A stretch of DNA of 64,000 nucleotides from Vibrio astriarenae (lineage in GTDB: Bacteria > Pseudomonadota > Gammaproteobacteria > Enterobacterales > Vibrionaceae): positions 806,001 to 870,000 of the forward strand of contig NZ_CP047476.1 of assembly GCF_010587385.1 (NCBI RefSeq), written 5' to 3'. Of the stretch, positions 1 to 9,249 are shown piece after piece; position 1 is the first letter of the stretch, and each line of letters opens with the position of its first letter. Below the pieces are notes generated by a model. The model made no database searches and was not told where the DNA came from. It saw nothing but the letters and a program-made list of their open reading frames with translations. The position numbers were made by a program, and so were the translations under genes.

Positions 1-894
1 TCGAAAATATAGTAGTAAAACCCCATGAGTGAGGTAAACAGAGTACGACAGAACACCTAGGGTTTGCATCGAACTTTTCATTAGCAGGGATGAAAAAAAA
101 CCACTCTCAAACGCTAATAATAGTACGGCTAGCATAAACAAGACGGACACACCTATTGAGCGATACTCATATTTTGATTGAATCGCAATGACTATCGTGC
201 TCAACAAAACCAACTCAAGAATTGTAGCCACTTTGTATGACAATCTGATTCGGCTCATTTTTTGATACACGCTGTAAAAAAACGCACCGCCAAAGAAGCA
301 AGACAATCCCCTTAACACCTCACCTGGTACTGTTACTGATTTTGTGAACAAAAGATAGAAAGACAACAGAGATACAGCGATCCAAATAAAAACTCGCTTC
401 ATTCGGAAAGCAAAGATTGAGAAAAACAGCAATGCATACATGTAGAACTCGATACTGATGCTCCAAGATGAACCATTGAAGCTGACGCTATTGAAGTTCG
501 AAGACCAGGATTGTATGAGTAAAAGATGAGGAGCTATTTCACTAACTGCATATTTCGCGGTGAATGGCTCAATACCAAAACTAATTCCCCAATTATTGAC
601 GGCAAACATATGAAAAAACTGGTAAAACACAACCAACATGAACATGGCAAAGTGCAGCGGATACAACCTAAAAAATCGCCCTTTCATAAAGCTAGCGAAA
701 CGAGAGGTACCTTTAACCGCAAAACGATGTGCTAGCACAAAGCCACTCAACACAAAGAAAAATTCGACAAACAGGAAGCTACCTCGGAAGAAATCAAGGC
801 TGGTCACTGAATCTAGCCAGTCCATGTGAAAAACTACCACAGCTAATGCACATACACCCCGAAGTCCATCTAGAGCAAAAAATCTTTCTTTCAT
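1..894 (-). CDS. OafA-type acyltransferase 3 family membrane protein (C-terminus cut by window edge)
   Basis: An open frame runs without a stop from an ATG at 894 off the left edge, giving 298 residues. It begins MKERFFALDGLRGVCALAVV and continues with a hydrophobic FFFVLSGFVLAHR segment, then RFFRLYPLH and SSWSISIEFYMY. These are the hallmarks of acyltransferase family 3 (OafA/NodX, PF01757), multi-spanning inner-membrane enzymes that O-acylate sugars of LPS, capsule or peptidoglycan. Several membrane helices are visible, and the catalytic His/Arg region typical of the family lies in the N-terminal third (HMDW, RLYPLH). The gene is downstream of and co-directional with the microcompartment operon, separated by about 145 bases. 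It has no evident role in propanediol metabolism and probably marks the operon boundary. The acceptor substrate cannot be told from sequence. Confidence 0.85.
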   Translation of the reverse strand, partial: MKERFFALDGLRGVCALAVVVFHMDWLDSVTSLDFFRGSFLFVEFFFVLSGFVLAHRFAVKGTSRFASFMKGRFFRLYPLHFAMFMLVVFYQFFHMFAVNNWGISFGIEPFTAKYAVSEIAPHLLLIQSWSSNFNSVSFNGSSWSISIEFYMYALLFFSIFAFRMKRVFIWIAVSLLSFYLLFTKSVTVPGEVLRGLSCFFGGAFFYSVYQKMSRIRLSYKVATILELVLLSTIVIAIQSKYEYRSIGVSVLFMLAVLLLAFESGFFSSLLMKSSMQTLGVLSYSVYLTHGVLLLYFR

Positions 895-1038
895 AAAGAG
901 TTTGATAACGACAAAAAGTAATACAAAATGATATTTCAATTGAATGTATGGGTAAATCTCAATGCTAAAAAGTGTGGTTTAGCTCTAAGCGAGTTTTGAT
1001 GACACTTGAGCTAATAACTTGGCTTTGTATAGAAATAC

Positions 1039-1587
1039 TCATATCGCTGTTTCGACTATTTCACGGCTTGGGTTAGCAATAACACACTGATTCACTAAAA
1101 CGCCCTTTTCTTTTACTCGCTCACACGCTAGTTCTATTGCAGACTGCACTGCTGACACGTCACCGCTCAGCGTAACGACGCCTTTGCCACCAATTGCCAT
1201 CGCTAATTGGATATCCATCAACACCACATCACTTGCCTTGACTGCAGCATCGGCCGCTTCGATGACAGCAGCCATCGAGTAGGTCTCTATCACCCCAAAG
1301 GCGCCATGTTTTGTAACATCTGTTGTTCCAGATATGGCCGAGAATACATCGGAATGAATATTTGAGATAATCACATGGTCAATCACTTCGCCTCGCCCTG
1401 CAACAAGACCATGCTCCACTGATGCACTGACAGCACCGATGTCACCATTAACAACGATTACAAACTTTCCCGGACAAGTGGTGCGGTGAAAAAGTATTTT
1501 TACATTTGCAGATTTAACCATTGCATCCGCAACCTCGTACCCTCTTGCGATCGAACTCAGCTCTACACAGCCGATTGCGTTATCCAT
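1039..1587 (-). CDS. pduT: PduT-like tandem-domain (BMC-T) shell protein with pore cysteine
   Basis: The protein has two BMC domains in tandem: about residues 4-90, beginning AIGCVELSSIARGYEVADAM, and about 95-182, beginning GAFGVIETYSMAAVIEAADA. BMC-T proteins form pseudohexameric trimers in the microcompartment shell. Cys38 (HRTTCPGK) is at the position of the PduT cysteine that ligates a [4Fe-4S] cluster at the threefold pore, proposed to pass electrons across the shell. I chose ATG 1587, which has an AAAGGGAG ribosome site a few bases upstream, over an in-frame GTG at 1593. It is the last gene of the operon and directly follows pduS, whose flavin/Fe-S product is its expected electron partner. 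Confidence 0.92.
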   Translation of the reverse strand: MDNAIGCVELSSIARGYEVADAMVKSANVKILFHRTTCPGKFVIVVNGDIGAVSASVEHGLVAGRGEVIDHVIISNIHSDVFSAISGTTDVTKHGAFGVIETYSMAAVIEAADAAVKASDVVLMDIQLAMAIGGKGVVTLSGDVSAVQSAIELACERVKEKGVLVNQCVIANPSREIVETAI

Positions 1588-1611
1588 AAACACTCCCTTT
1601 TGATTCTATCC

Positions 1612-2934
1612 TTAACAAAGGCTCTCAATCACAACCTGATGGTCAACCTTTACCACCTTGCCACTGACACTCGCATGCATAGCGACACTCAAACTATCTG
1701 AACAAGCCTGCGCTACAACATCCCCCTTGTTAACATTTTGCCCAACGGAGACGATGGCCTGCGCGGCCCGACCTATATGTTGCTGTAGCGGAATCGCCAC
1801 GTGTTTAGGCATGACGATATCGGCTTTATATTCGACCGTTCTGCCGTAGTAATCTAGCACCTCAAGTCGGCGCATCAGACGAGAAGTAGATACTCCACGA
1901 TAGGGTTTGAGAGGATGAACCTCTTTGGTTTGAGCCTGTAATTGCTCTGCAGTACGGGACAACTTTTGCTCTGCAAGCCCGCGTTTGGCAAGACTGCAAA
2001 CTCGCTGTGGATCAACACCTTCCGGACAAGACCACATGGTGCAAAGATTACATCCGCAGCACGCTTGCCCAGCAAGTGCATGCTCAGAGTCTGCGACCAA
2101 AGCCACTCTCATGGTTTTACGTGGATCTACGGGATAGCCCAGCAAAGCCCTCGGGCAAAGTGCACTGCATTGTCCACATTGATCGCAAGCAGAACGGGCC
2201 ATTTTGATGACTTGGGCGTCGGTACGTTGCTTGATCTCAGCGACTCTACTGTCAGCTTTTAATACCAATAACCCGCTCGACATCTTCGTTAGCGGTTTAT
2301 TGATGTCAGTCGTGACACTCCCCATCATCGGTCCGCCCTCAACAATCACGAAGTCATCACAAGTTACTCCACCCGCTATTGCTATTGCATCTGCATAGCT
2401 CATTCCTATCGGTAGCTTAGCGGTATAAGGCTGGGTAACTTCACCATGCACCGTCACCATGGTCTCTATCACAGGTTTATTAGTACTGGCCCAATAAACA
2501 TTGATAATTGACTCAACATTGTTCACCACGACACCAATATCTTTCGGTAGCCCACCCGCTGGTATCCGCATACCAGTGGCACGATAGATGAGCTCTGCTT
2601 CATCTCCCGCAGGATAAGTATCTTCCATCTCTAATATCGAGATAGATTTTGGTAAGAGCGGTTTTAACGTCTCTATAGTTCGTCGATTTTTTTTCTTGAT
2701 ACCAATGATACCCTGGGTTGCGCCAATGTAGTCCATTGCTATTTCCATGCCCTTAATTAAGGCATCACTTTCATGCTGCATCAGCATTTGGTCTTTATTT
2801 AGCAACGGCTCACATTCCGCGCCATTCGCAATTAAAATATCGACGCTACAGTTGAGCTTCATGTAGACCGGAAATCCAGCACCACCAGCTCCGACAACAC
2901 CAGCGTCTTGTAACTGTTGCAAAAAAGGGGTCAT
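1612..2934 (-). CDS. pduS: PduS-like RnfC-type flavin/Fe-S oxidoreductase
   Basis: This 440-residue protein has the RnfC/NuoF-like N-terminus (GAGGAGFPVYMKL and ANGAECEPLL, FMN/NADH-binding region), an SLBB segment near residues 160-210, and two cysteine clusters: C250/C253/C256/C260 (CDQCGQCSALCP) and C292-C303 (CCGCNLCTMWSCP). The C-terminal barrel-sandwich region begins near residue 380. In B12-dependent Pdu systems PduS reduces cobalamin. No cobalamin enzyme is encoded here, so a more likely role is NADH-linked electron transfer, for instance to PduT or to the radical-SAM activase. This role is inferred. The start is ATG 2934 with a GGGAGT ribosome site. A small hairpin (about 2969-2987) lies between it and the upstream dehydrogenase. 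Confidence 0.9.
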   Translation of the reverse strand: MTPFLQQLQDAGVVGAGGAGFPVYMKLNCSVDILIANGAECEPLLNKDQMLMQHESDALIKGMEIAMDYIGATQGIIGIKKKNRRTIETLKPLLPKSISILEMEDTYPAGDEAELIYRATGMRIPAGGLPKDIGVVVNNVESIINVYWASTNKPVIETMVTVHGEVTQPYTAKLPIGMSYADAIAIAGGVTCDDFVIVEGGPMMGSVTTDINKPLTKMSSGLLVLKADSRVAEIKQRTDAQVIKMARSACDQCGQCSALCPRALLGYPVDPRKTMRVALVADSEHALAGQACCGCNLCTMWSCPEGVDPQRVCSLAKRGLAEQKLSRTAEQLQAQTKEVHPLKPYRGVSTSRLMRRLEVLDYYGRTVEYKADIVMPKHVAIPLQQHIGRAAQAIVSVGQNVNKGDVVAQACSDSLSVAMHASVSGKVVKVDHQVVIESLC

Positions 2935-3009
2935 TGGTTCACTCCCGTTTCGTTGGCTTATAGACAGAAAGCCGATAAAACCGGCTTCCTGTTCTCTTAG
3001 TTTCAGAGA

Positions 3010-4161
3010 CTACAGTGACTCTAAATACAGAGCCATTACGTCATCTTCTGTCATGGCAACAGGGTTACCGCCTGCACAAGGATCTGCCATAGCACTTGGT
3101 ACCCACTGTTTAACATCCTGCTCAGTCACGCCGAATTGACCAAAACCTTCAGGGATACCTACTCTTTTGCTCAAGTCGCGAATCGCTTGTACAGCGGCTT
3201 TACTGGCTTGCTCATCATCCATGCTGCTGACATCACACCCTAAGGCAACCGCTAACTTAGCAAACTCTTTAACTCGATGAGGACGGTTAAACTCACAAAC
3301 AATAGGGAGCAATATGGCATTACATACACCATGAGGAAGATCTTTATACGCGCCACCAGGGTGTGCCATCGCGTGCACCATACCCAACCCAGCACTATTA
3401 AAAGCCATACCCGCTAAAAACTGCCCAAGTGCCATCATTTCACGGGCCTCTACATTTGAACCATCCTCTACGGCCATAGGTAGATAGCTCGAAATCAGTC
3501 GCACAGATTCATATGCCGAATGGTTAGTGAGGGTATGTGCCCCAACAGATACGTAAGCTTCTACCGCATGAGTTAAAGCATCCATACCCGTTGCAGCCGT
3601 CACATCTGCAGGTAAACCAAGCATTATGCTAGGATCATTCACCGAAATATCAGGGATGATACTGGCATCGATAATCACACACTTCACTTTATTCTCTTCA
3701 TCGGTGATCACCGCATTACTGGTGACTTCTGCTGCGGTTCCGGCAGTCGTGTTAATGGCGTATAACGGCACGCCTGTTTTTTTCACCATTCCAATACCGG
3801 TATACGCAGTGATCGGTTGAGGATTTGCAGACAAAATCTTCACCGCTTTCGCTGTATCTATGGCACTACCCCCACCAAAACCAATCAAGTAATTTGCACC
3901 TGACTTCACGTATAGGTCATATGCTCTATCGACGACAGCAACCGTAGGGTTTGGAATAGTGTCTGTGAAACAGGTATACGCCAGCCCATTTTGATCCAGT
4001 GCTTCACACAAGGGTGCCAACAATCCAAGTTTCTCTAGGGCTGCATCAGCAACAATCAACCCATGTCCGGATGTATCATCAGCAGCAATTCTTGCCACTA
4101 ACTCAGTAATTGCATTTTCACCGGAAATATTAATTTTGGGGAACGCTAAGGTAAAAGCCAT
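3010..4161 (-). CDS. fucO: FucO-like iron-dependent alcohol dehydrogenase (probable lactaldehyde reductase)
   Basis: This is a group III Fe-dependent alcohol dehydrogenase of 383 residues. It carries the GGGSAIDTAKAVKIL dinucleotide-binding loop, TTAGTAAEVTSNAVITDE, ATGMDALTHAVEAY and the metal-binding histidines in GMVHAMAHPGG and LPHGVCNAILLP. Similarity to E. coli FucO runs end to end (VPNPT-like, EEMALGQ-like and CTGGNP-like segments). FucO interconverts L-lactaldehyde and 1,2-propanediol with NAD(H), which would supply the microcompartment's substrate from rhamnose breakdown. The start is ATG 4161, because a GGAGG sits six bases upstream and would lie inside the frame of the alternative ATG at 4173. 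The paralogue at 37286-38440 has the same MAFTLA(F/L)PKINISG N-terminus. A propanol dehydrogenase role is possible, but pduQ is already present. Confidence 0.85.
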   Translation of the reverse strand: MAFTLAFPKINISGENAITELVARIAADDTSGHGLIVADAALEKLGLLAPLCEALDQNGLAYTCFTDTIPNPTVAVVDRAYDLYVKSGANYLIGFGGGSAIDTAKAVKILSANPQPITAYTGIGMVKKTGVPLYAINTTAGTAAEVTSNAVITDEENKVKCVIIDASIIPDISVNDPSIMLGLPADVTAATGMDALTHAVEAYVSVGAHTLTNHSAYESVRLISSYLPMAVEDGSNVEAREMMALGQFLAGMAFNSAGLGMVHAMAHPGGAYKDLPHGVCNAILLPIVCEFNRPHRVKEFAKLAVALGCDVSSMDDEQASKAAVQAIRDLSKRVGIPEGFGQFGVTEQDVKQWVPSAMADPCAGGNPVAMTEDDVMALYLESL

Positions 4162-4211
4162 GACTGCCTCCATTTGTTTTCGTTTAGATATTAAAATTCA
4201 TACAATGACGA

Positions 4212-5420
4212 TTAATTAGAATTATTTGGTTCGCTTTGATGGGAAAGCACCCTAACGGTTTCTCTCGCAATCATTAACTCCTCATCAGTATTCACAATGA
4301 GTACTTTTATTTGAGAATCTGGTTGACTTAACACGCTATGATTCTGTTCATTACTTGCTTCACAATATCTAATTCCGAGATAACTAAGAGAGTCCAGAAC
4401 TTGTTGACGAATATAGGCTGAGTTCTCACCGATTCCTCCCGTGAACACCAGTGTGTCCAATCCATCTAATACTGAGCAATAACGCCCTATGGTTTCTTTC
4501 ACCTTGTTCGCAAACATCCGCAATGCAAGTGCTGCACGCTCATCTCCCTGTTCACTTGCTCTTTGAAGAACACGACAATCATCTGAAAGTTCAGATACCC
4601 CCAAAAGACCTGAAGCGTTGTTCATCATATTGGACACATCATTAATGCTCATAGGTGTATTCTGAGCCAGATAAAGTGGCAGTGAAGGATCAATGTCACC
4701 ACACCGTGTGCCCATCATCAAGCCTGCCAATGGGGTGTAACCCATCGTTGTTGCAACAGATTTTCCATCTTCAATCGCGCAAATGCTGGCGCCAGATCCC
4801 AAATGACAAGAAATAATTCGTTTGCTTTCAATTGGAGAGCATTGCTTTTCGACGACACTATTCACATATTGATGGCTCGTGCCGTGAAAGCCAAACTTAC
4901 GTATCCCGTACTCCTCATAGAGTGTGTATGGCAATGGATAAAGGTATTGCTCCTGCGGTAGTGTTTGGTGAAAGGCTGTATCAAAGACCGCAACTTGGGG
5001 TACGCCAGGCAATCGATCTTCAAAGGCTTCAATACACAGTAAATTGATCGGGTTATGAATCGGGGCGAGCTTGGATAAGGACAGAATCGAGTTTTTTACC
5101 TGTTCAGTGATCATCACTGGTTGGGAATACTCTTCACCCCCGTGTGCCACTCGATGACCCACACAGTATATTTCATCCACACTTTGAATGATTTTTTCCT
5201 CTTTCAAATACTGCATTAGAAAGTCGACCGCAGCAGAAAAATCCCAACCACCATTCACTTCAAATTTATGATTCTGCTTTGTGTTCACTTTGAATTTTGT
5301 TAATGCGGTTCGTTTACCTTCGAAAAGGCCAGACATAATGCAGCTTTCGTCAGGCATCAAAATGAGCTGAAACTTAAGCGATGAGCTTCCCGCATTTATA
5401 GATAGAACAAACTTGTTCAT
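4212..5420 (-). CDS. pduW: Acetate/propionate kinase
   Basis: This 402-residue protein has the acetokinase-family signatures LSINAGSSSLKFQL near the N-terminus, VAVFDTAFHQT, RKFGFHGTSH and LVFTGGIGENS. It converts propionyl-phosphate plus ADP to propionate plus ATP, the energy-yielding last step after PduL. It shows no N-terminal encapsulation helix, so it probably works in the cytosol as PduW does. The start is ATG 5420 with AGGGAGT just upstream. It lies between pduU and the fucO-like gene in the operon. Sequence alone does not separate acetate from propionate preference; the PduW assignment comes from the locus. Confidence 0.9.
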   Translation of the reverse strand: MNKFVLSINAGSSSLKFQLILMPDESCIMSGLFEGKRTALTKFKVNTKQNHKFEVNGGWDFSAAVDFLMQYLKEEKIIQSVDEIYCVGHRVAHGGEEYSQPVMITEQVKNSILSLSKLAPIHNPINLLCIEAFEDRLPGVPQVAVFDTAFHQTLPQEQYLYPLPYTLYEEYGIRKFGFHGTSHQYVNSVVEKQCSPIESKRIISCHLGSGASICAIEDGKSVATTMGYTPLAGLMMGTRCGDIDPSLPLYLAQNTPMSINDVSNMMNNASGLLGVSELSDDCRVLQRASEQGDERAALALRMFANKVKETIGRYCSVLDGLDTLVFTGGIGENSAYIRQQVLDSLSYLGIRYCEASNEQNHSVLSQPDSQIKVLIVNTDEELMIARETVRVLSHQSEPNNSN

Positions 5421-5491
5421 GATACTCCCTTGCGTTACTTTCTATTTTGGTTCGTTGCACTTACCTGTGCGTTTGTTTTTGTCAAAAGGCG

Positions 5492-5866
5492 TTAAGTTCT
5501 GGTTATTGGGCAAACAGCAAATTTCATTACATCCATCAGGACCTCTCTCACATACCCTAAGGCATACTCAACCGACGAGACGTCGCCCTTAAGCACAACC
5601 GAACCATTACCCGTATCGATCTGTTGAAGCAACACCGAACCCGATTTCGTAGCAAGGTCCGCAGCAATAATGGCCGCTTCACCGGGTGAAATTGTCATCA
5701 AGCCTATGGCATTACCTTCTGAACTGTAATTAAGACGGCTAACAACCTCAGTCCCTGGATTCGCAATAATGTGGATCAACGTGACTTCCTTTCCGGGCAC
5801 ATGCTCTTGGACAATGCGCTCTTGTGAGCTACCAGGCAGTTGAGTTTGTAAGCGGTTATCTAACAT
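5492..5866 (-). CDS. pduU: PduU/EutS-like circularly permuted BMC shell protein
   Basis: The 124-residue product fits the PduU/EutS family (circularly permuted BMC-H fold), which has an N-terminal strand that forms a beta-barrel cap over the hexamer pore. Recognisable segments are QEHVPGKEVTLIHIIANPG, GLMTISPGEAAIIAADLATK and VVLKGDVSSVEYALGYV. An upstream in-frame ATG would add 19 residues overlapping pduQ. I prefer ATG 5866, which is preceded by AGGAGGT at ideal spacing and gives the usual family length. The gene follows pduQ and precedes pduW. Confidence 0.9.
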   Translation of the reverse strand: MLDNRLQTQLPGSSQERIVQEHVPGKEVTLIHIIANPGTEVVSRLNYSSEGNAIGLMTISPGEAAIIAADLATKSGSVLLQQIDTGNGSVVLKGDVSSVEYALGYVREVLMDVMKFAVCPITRT

Positions 5867-5888
5867 TTTTACCTCCTGACCGACTGCA

Positions 5889-6998
5889 TTATATGGCCTG
5901 CAATATCTGTGAAATCTCATCAATGCTAGGCTTTACAGGATTGGTTTTTATCGTAATATCTCCTAGTGCTTGCTGAGCCATTACGTCAATTAAGTTATGA
6001 TCATGTTTATGGTTAAGCTGCAACCTCGCACTCGTCGCTGAAATCCCCACAGATGCAATTAATGCTGCCGTTTCTTTAATTAACGCTTTAGCTCCAGTAC
6101 GGCAATCCGTATGACGTGGAACAAAACCCAAACAGCGTGCAATGACAGCGTAAGTCTCTTCACTTCGCTTGCAGCGACAGTTGTACTCCATCACTTCAGT
6201 CAGTAATAGCGCGTTCGCTAGTCCATGAGGAATATGTAAAGATGCGCCCAATTGGTGTGCTATTGCATGAGTTAGGCCTAAACCAGCATGGTTAAACGCT
6301 AAGCCAGCAAGGCATGATGCGTTAAGCAGTTTTTGCCGTGCCTTCAGGTTATTACCGTCTTCATAGGCGGGCTTTAAGTACTTAAATACTAATGTAATCG
6401 CTTTTTCCGCCAAAGCATTGCTAAAGTCGTCACTGTCAACCGAAACCATTGCTTCAATAGCATGCGTTAACACATCTATCCCTGTATTGGCCGTCACTGT
6501 GGGAGGGACAGTAACCGTCTGCATCGGATCTAGAATTGCTACATCGGGTAGTAAAGCATCATCAACTAAAGGCACTTTGACTCGATGCTCACTGACCAAT
6601 ATCACACTGATTTGTGTTACTTCAGAACCCGTACCACTGGTGGTCGGTACAGCAATAAAGTGCGCCACTTCGATACCGTGTTCGCGAGCGCAAAAACGCA
6701 CTGCTTTACTCAAATCTAGAGCAGATCCACCACCGTAAGCGATGAGAACATCTGGAGAAAAATTTGCTAATGCTTCCACCCCTTTAGCGACATCATCTGT
6801 ACTTGGGTCTGGGGTCACATCACTATATAAATCAACCTGATTCTCTAAACTCAATTGATCAACTATGCGTTTTAATGCTTCGCTACCTGCAAGAAATTGG
6901 TCGCAAATAATGAGTATACGGCTTTGAACTATACTACTCAGTTCATCAATGCTCGCATTGCCACTGTAAATCGTGGTGGGTATCGAAAATTTACGCAT
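5889..6998 (-). CDS. pduQ: PduQ-like NAD-dependent 1-propanol dehydrogenase
   Basis: This 369-residue Fe-dependent alcohol dehydrogenase clearly resembles Salmonella PduQ: N-terminus MRKFSIPTTIYSG, VLIAYGGGSALDLSKAV, AVPTTSGTGSEVT, VTANTGIDVLTHAIEA, GLGLTHAIAHQLG and IPHGLANALLL, the last two holding the metal histidines. PduQ reduces propionaldehyde to 1-propanol inside the compartment and regenerates NAD+ for PduP. It has no long targeting extension, like PduQ, which is thought to be carried in by contact with PduP. The start is ATG 6998 with GAGGT upstream. It follows pduP by nine bases. Confidence 0.93.
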   Translation of the reverse strand: MRKFSIPTTIYSGNASIDELSSIVQSRILIICDQFLAGSEALKRIVDQLSLENQVDLYSDVTPDPSTDDVAKGVEALANFSPDVLIAYGGGSALDLSKAVRFCAREHGIEVAHFIAVPTTSGTGSEVTQISVILVSEHRVKVPLVDDALLPDVAILDPMQTVTVPPTVTANTGIDVLTHAIEAMVSVDSDDFSNALAEKAITLVFKYLKPAYEDGNNLKARQKLLNASCLAGLAFNHAGLGLTHAIAHQLGASLHIPHGLANALLLTEVMEYNCRCKRSEETYAVIARCLGFVPRHTDCRTGAKALIKETAALIASVGISATSARLQLNHKHDHNLIDVMAQQALGDITIKTNPVKPSIDEISQILQAI

Positions 6999-7007
6999 AG
7001 CGACCTC

Positions 7008-8405
7008 TTATCGAATATTGAATGCTTCGCTGAGCACACAGCGACGAAGACGAGCAAACGAACGAGCAGACGTCGTGCCTTCTCCGGTAGGTGTAGCGAT
7101 AGTAAAGGTGGTAAATCCTTCGTCTCCTGCACCAATTCCTGCATAAGACGGAGCATTTTTAACAAAAATACTGGTACGCATTGCGCGTGCGGCCCGGTTT
7201 AGATGGTCGATATTCTTAGAGTGCATGACAGCGGTATGTAAATTACCCCCTTCTACTTTAAGGGCAATTTGTAATGCTTGTTCAAAGTTTACCGCTGTCG
7301 CGACAGGAAGAAGTGGCATTAACTGCTCAACCATCATTAGCGGATCATTCGCTTCCACAGCAACAACGACAAGTTTGGGAGTTCCGTTAAACTGAACACC
7401 AGCAGCCTCCAAGATGGTGGAAGGGCTCTGCCCAACTAACGCTTTATTGGCCTCACTATTCTCTCCAATCGCTACCTGTCGTAGGCGATCAATGTCCGCT
7501 TTATCTTTCACCCAACACGCCCCATGACTAGCAAAGGCGTTTAACAATTGACTTGCGACTGACTCGACGACCACCACCGCTTTTTCAGCAATACACGGCA
7601 AATTGAAATCAAATGATGCACCACGAATAATATCTTGTGATGCTTTATTGATATCTGCGGTTTCATCGACAATCACTGGAGGGTTACCGGCCCCAGCTCC
7701 GATCACCTTTTTGCCAGTTTTCATTGCCATATTGACAATACCTGGACCGCCAGTTACCACCAAAAGCGGTACATCAGCATGAGTCATCATTGCTTTGGTA
7801 GCGTCAAAGCTAGGTTTTGCTACACTGACGACTAAGTTACGGATACCACAACAATCGTAAATCGCTTGCTCAACCTTATTGATCAACCAAGTTGACACCT
7901 CTTTAGCTCCAGGGTGAGCACTAAAAACGACCGCATTGCCCGCAGCGATCATTCCAATCGCATTATTAATAATGGTTTCTGTTGGATTGGTGCTCGGTGC
8001 AATGGCACCAATAACGCCATAAGGTGAATACTCAAACAGGGTCATGCCTCCATCACCCGTCATGGCTGTTGTCGCTAAATCCTCTGTTCCGGGAGTATTA
8101 AAAAGTGCGATGGTGTTTTTTTGAATTTTGTCAGCGACATTGCCCATTCCAGTTTCGCGCCATGCACGTTCAGCAAGCTCTGGAATGTCATCAGCAAGCA
8201 CCTTACGAAGCGTACTAACAATTTTTTGGCGCACCGACATTGGCCCTGTGTTTAACTCACCAAATGCTTGTTTCGCAGCAGCGACAGCAGCATTGATATC
8301 TTCAAAGCGGGCACCGCAAATCGGATCTGATGACGTTTGTTTAGATGTCTGTGCGCTTTGCGCTAATATGTCTTTTACTAACAGGTCGATCTCTTGATTA
8401 TTCAT
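7008..8405 (-). CDS. pduP: PduP-like CoA-acylating propionaldehyde dehydrogenase
   Basis: This 465-residue aldehyde dehydrogenase is of the CoA-acylating (PduP/EutE) type. The catalytic cysteine is C271 in FDFNLPCIAEK. The nucleotide-binding segments GVIGAIAPSTNPTET and VVTGGPGIVNMAMKTGKK are intact. Residues 1-17 (MNNQEIDLLVKDILAQS) form a short amphipathic helix followed by a polar linker, matching the PduP encapsulation peptide that docks cargo to the shell. It turns propionaldehyde, CoA and NAD+ into propionyl-CoA and NADH. The start is ATG 8405 with a GAGTGGG site. About 100 bases separate it from pduN, with no obvious terminator. Confidence 0.95.
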   Translation of the reverse strand: MNNQEIDLLVKDILAQSAQTSKQTSSDPICGARFEDINAAVAAAKQAFGELNTGPMSVRQKIVSTLRKVLADDIPELAERAWRETGMGNVADKIQKNTIALFNTPGTEDLATTAMTGDGGMTLFEYSPYGVIGAIAPSTNPTETIINNAIGMIAAGNAVVFSAHPGAKEVSTWLINKVEQAIYDCCGIRNLVVSVAKPSFDATKAMMTHADVPLLVVTGGPGIVNMAMKTGKKVIGAGAGNPPVIVDETADINKASQDIIRGASFDFNLPCIAEKAVVVVESVASQLLNAFASHGACWVKDKADIDRLRQVAIGENSEANKALVGQSPSTILEAAGVQFNGTPKLVVVAVEANDPLMMVEQLMPLLPVATAVNFEQALQIALKVEGGNLHTAVMHSKNIDHLNRAARAMRTSIFVKNAPSYAGIGAGDEGFTTFTIATPTGEGTTSARSFARLRRCVLSEAFNIR

Positions 8406-8505
8406 ATCCCACTCAGTTTCCTTGTATTCATACCAATAAGGCCATCTATAACTCTCTGTGGACTTGATTAATTATGTTTAAGCAAGCAGTTATACTTTGG
8501 CGCTC

Positions 8506-8775
8506 TCAATCGCAATTTATGCTATCGACAATGCCTACAATCGCTTCATCGATGCCATCATTTGGTTCATTAAAATAGATTCGTGCCGAAGTGCCTTGAG
8601 AAACAATGACGGTATCCGTTACACCAGCACCTACTGCATCGACCACCACCTTTTGGAGACCAGAGACTACAGCCCCTTCTGTCGTTATGGGTTCAACCAA
8701 CATTAATTTTTTACCCACAAGTGCGGGAATTTTCTGAGGAACGACGGTCGAACCAATCACTTTTGCTAAATACAT
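8506..8775 (-). CDS. pduN: PduN-like EutN/CcmL pentameric vertex protein (BMC-P)
   Basis: An 89-residue protein of the EutN/CcmL family: MYLAKVIGSTVVPQKIPALVGKKLMLVEP, then VVDAVGAGVTDTVIVSQGTSAR and IDEAIVGIVD. The family forms pentamers that close the vertices of the polyhedral shell. It is the only BMC-P gene in the operon. Start ATG 8775 is preceded by AAGGAGGTGAT, among the strongest ribosome sites in the operon, and the gene lies directly after pduM. Confidence 0.95.
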   Translation of the reverse strand: MYLAKVIGSTVVPQKIPALVGKKLMLVEPITTEGAVVSGLQKVVVDAVGAGVTDTVIVSQGTSARIYFNEPNDGIDEAIVGIVDSINCD

Positions 8776-8776
8776 A

Positions 8777-9244
8777 TCACCTCCTTAGACATGCCAGCGA
8801 CACTTGATGTTCTTGTAGGTGCTCATTGGCTAAATCAGTGAGTCGCACATCTTTTCTGGTTACTAACCAGCAGTTAGAGTACAGCGCGACATCACGATAA
8901 TTGAGCCACGGCTTGTCGCACCAATAGACCTCCACTCCTTTATGGTCACGAATAGTCGTTGGTAGTAACCCTAGGCGGTCTGCACTGAGTAGTGGAATCA
9001 ATTGCTGATGCACCACCAAAACAGTTTTGAGCCCGATGGACCATGCCTCAAGTACGGTATTCACTGCTTTATGTGTACTATCAAATTCACACAATGATTT
9101 TAGAAACGGCAGATCAGGTAATACGATCTGTATTTCTTCAACACCACATTGCGGCGCACGACTAATTACTCCAGACAGTCCGAGTTCTAGGTCACTGTGG
9201 TGCAGAGCGACAGCCCGTTGCTGTTGTGATAACGTTTTAGACAT
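8777..9244 (-). CDS. pduM: PduM-like microcompartment assembly protein
   Basis: The 155-residue product resembles PduM: a central VLPDLPFLKSL segment, then LEAWSIGLKTVLVVHQQLIPLL, and a C-terminal LNYRDVALYSNCWLVTRKDVRLTDLA, close in pattern to the SYRDVALLS region of Salmonella PduM. PduM is needed for proper shell formation in the B12-dependent Pdu system, and its biochemical role is not well understood. Its place between pduL and pduN matches the canonical pdu gene order. The start is ATG 9244, five bases after pduL ends. Similarity is modest, so the name depends partly on position. Confidence 0.8.
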   Translation of the reverse strand: MSKTLSQQQRAVALHHSDLELGLSGVISRAPQCGVEEIQIVLPDLPFLKSLCEFDSTHKAVNTVLEAWSIGLKTVLVVHQQLIPLLSADRLGLLPTTIRDHKGVEVYWCDKPWLNYRDVALYSNCWLVTRKDVRLTDLANEHLQEHQVSLACLRR

Positions 9245-9249
9245 AGGCG

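Noticed and set aside
526..829. Two plus-strand open frames of 60-70 codons near the left edge
   Set aside because: They lie antisense to a clear OafA-type acyltransferase frame on the minus strand, whose translation has recognisable family motifs.
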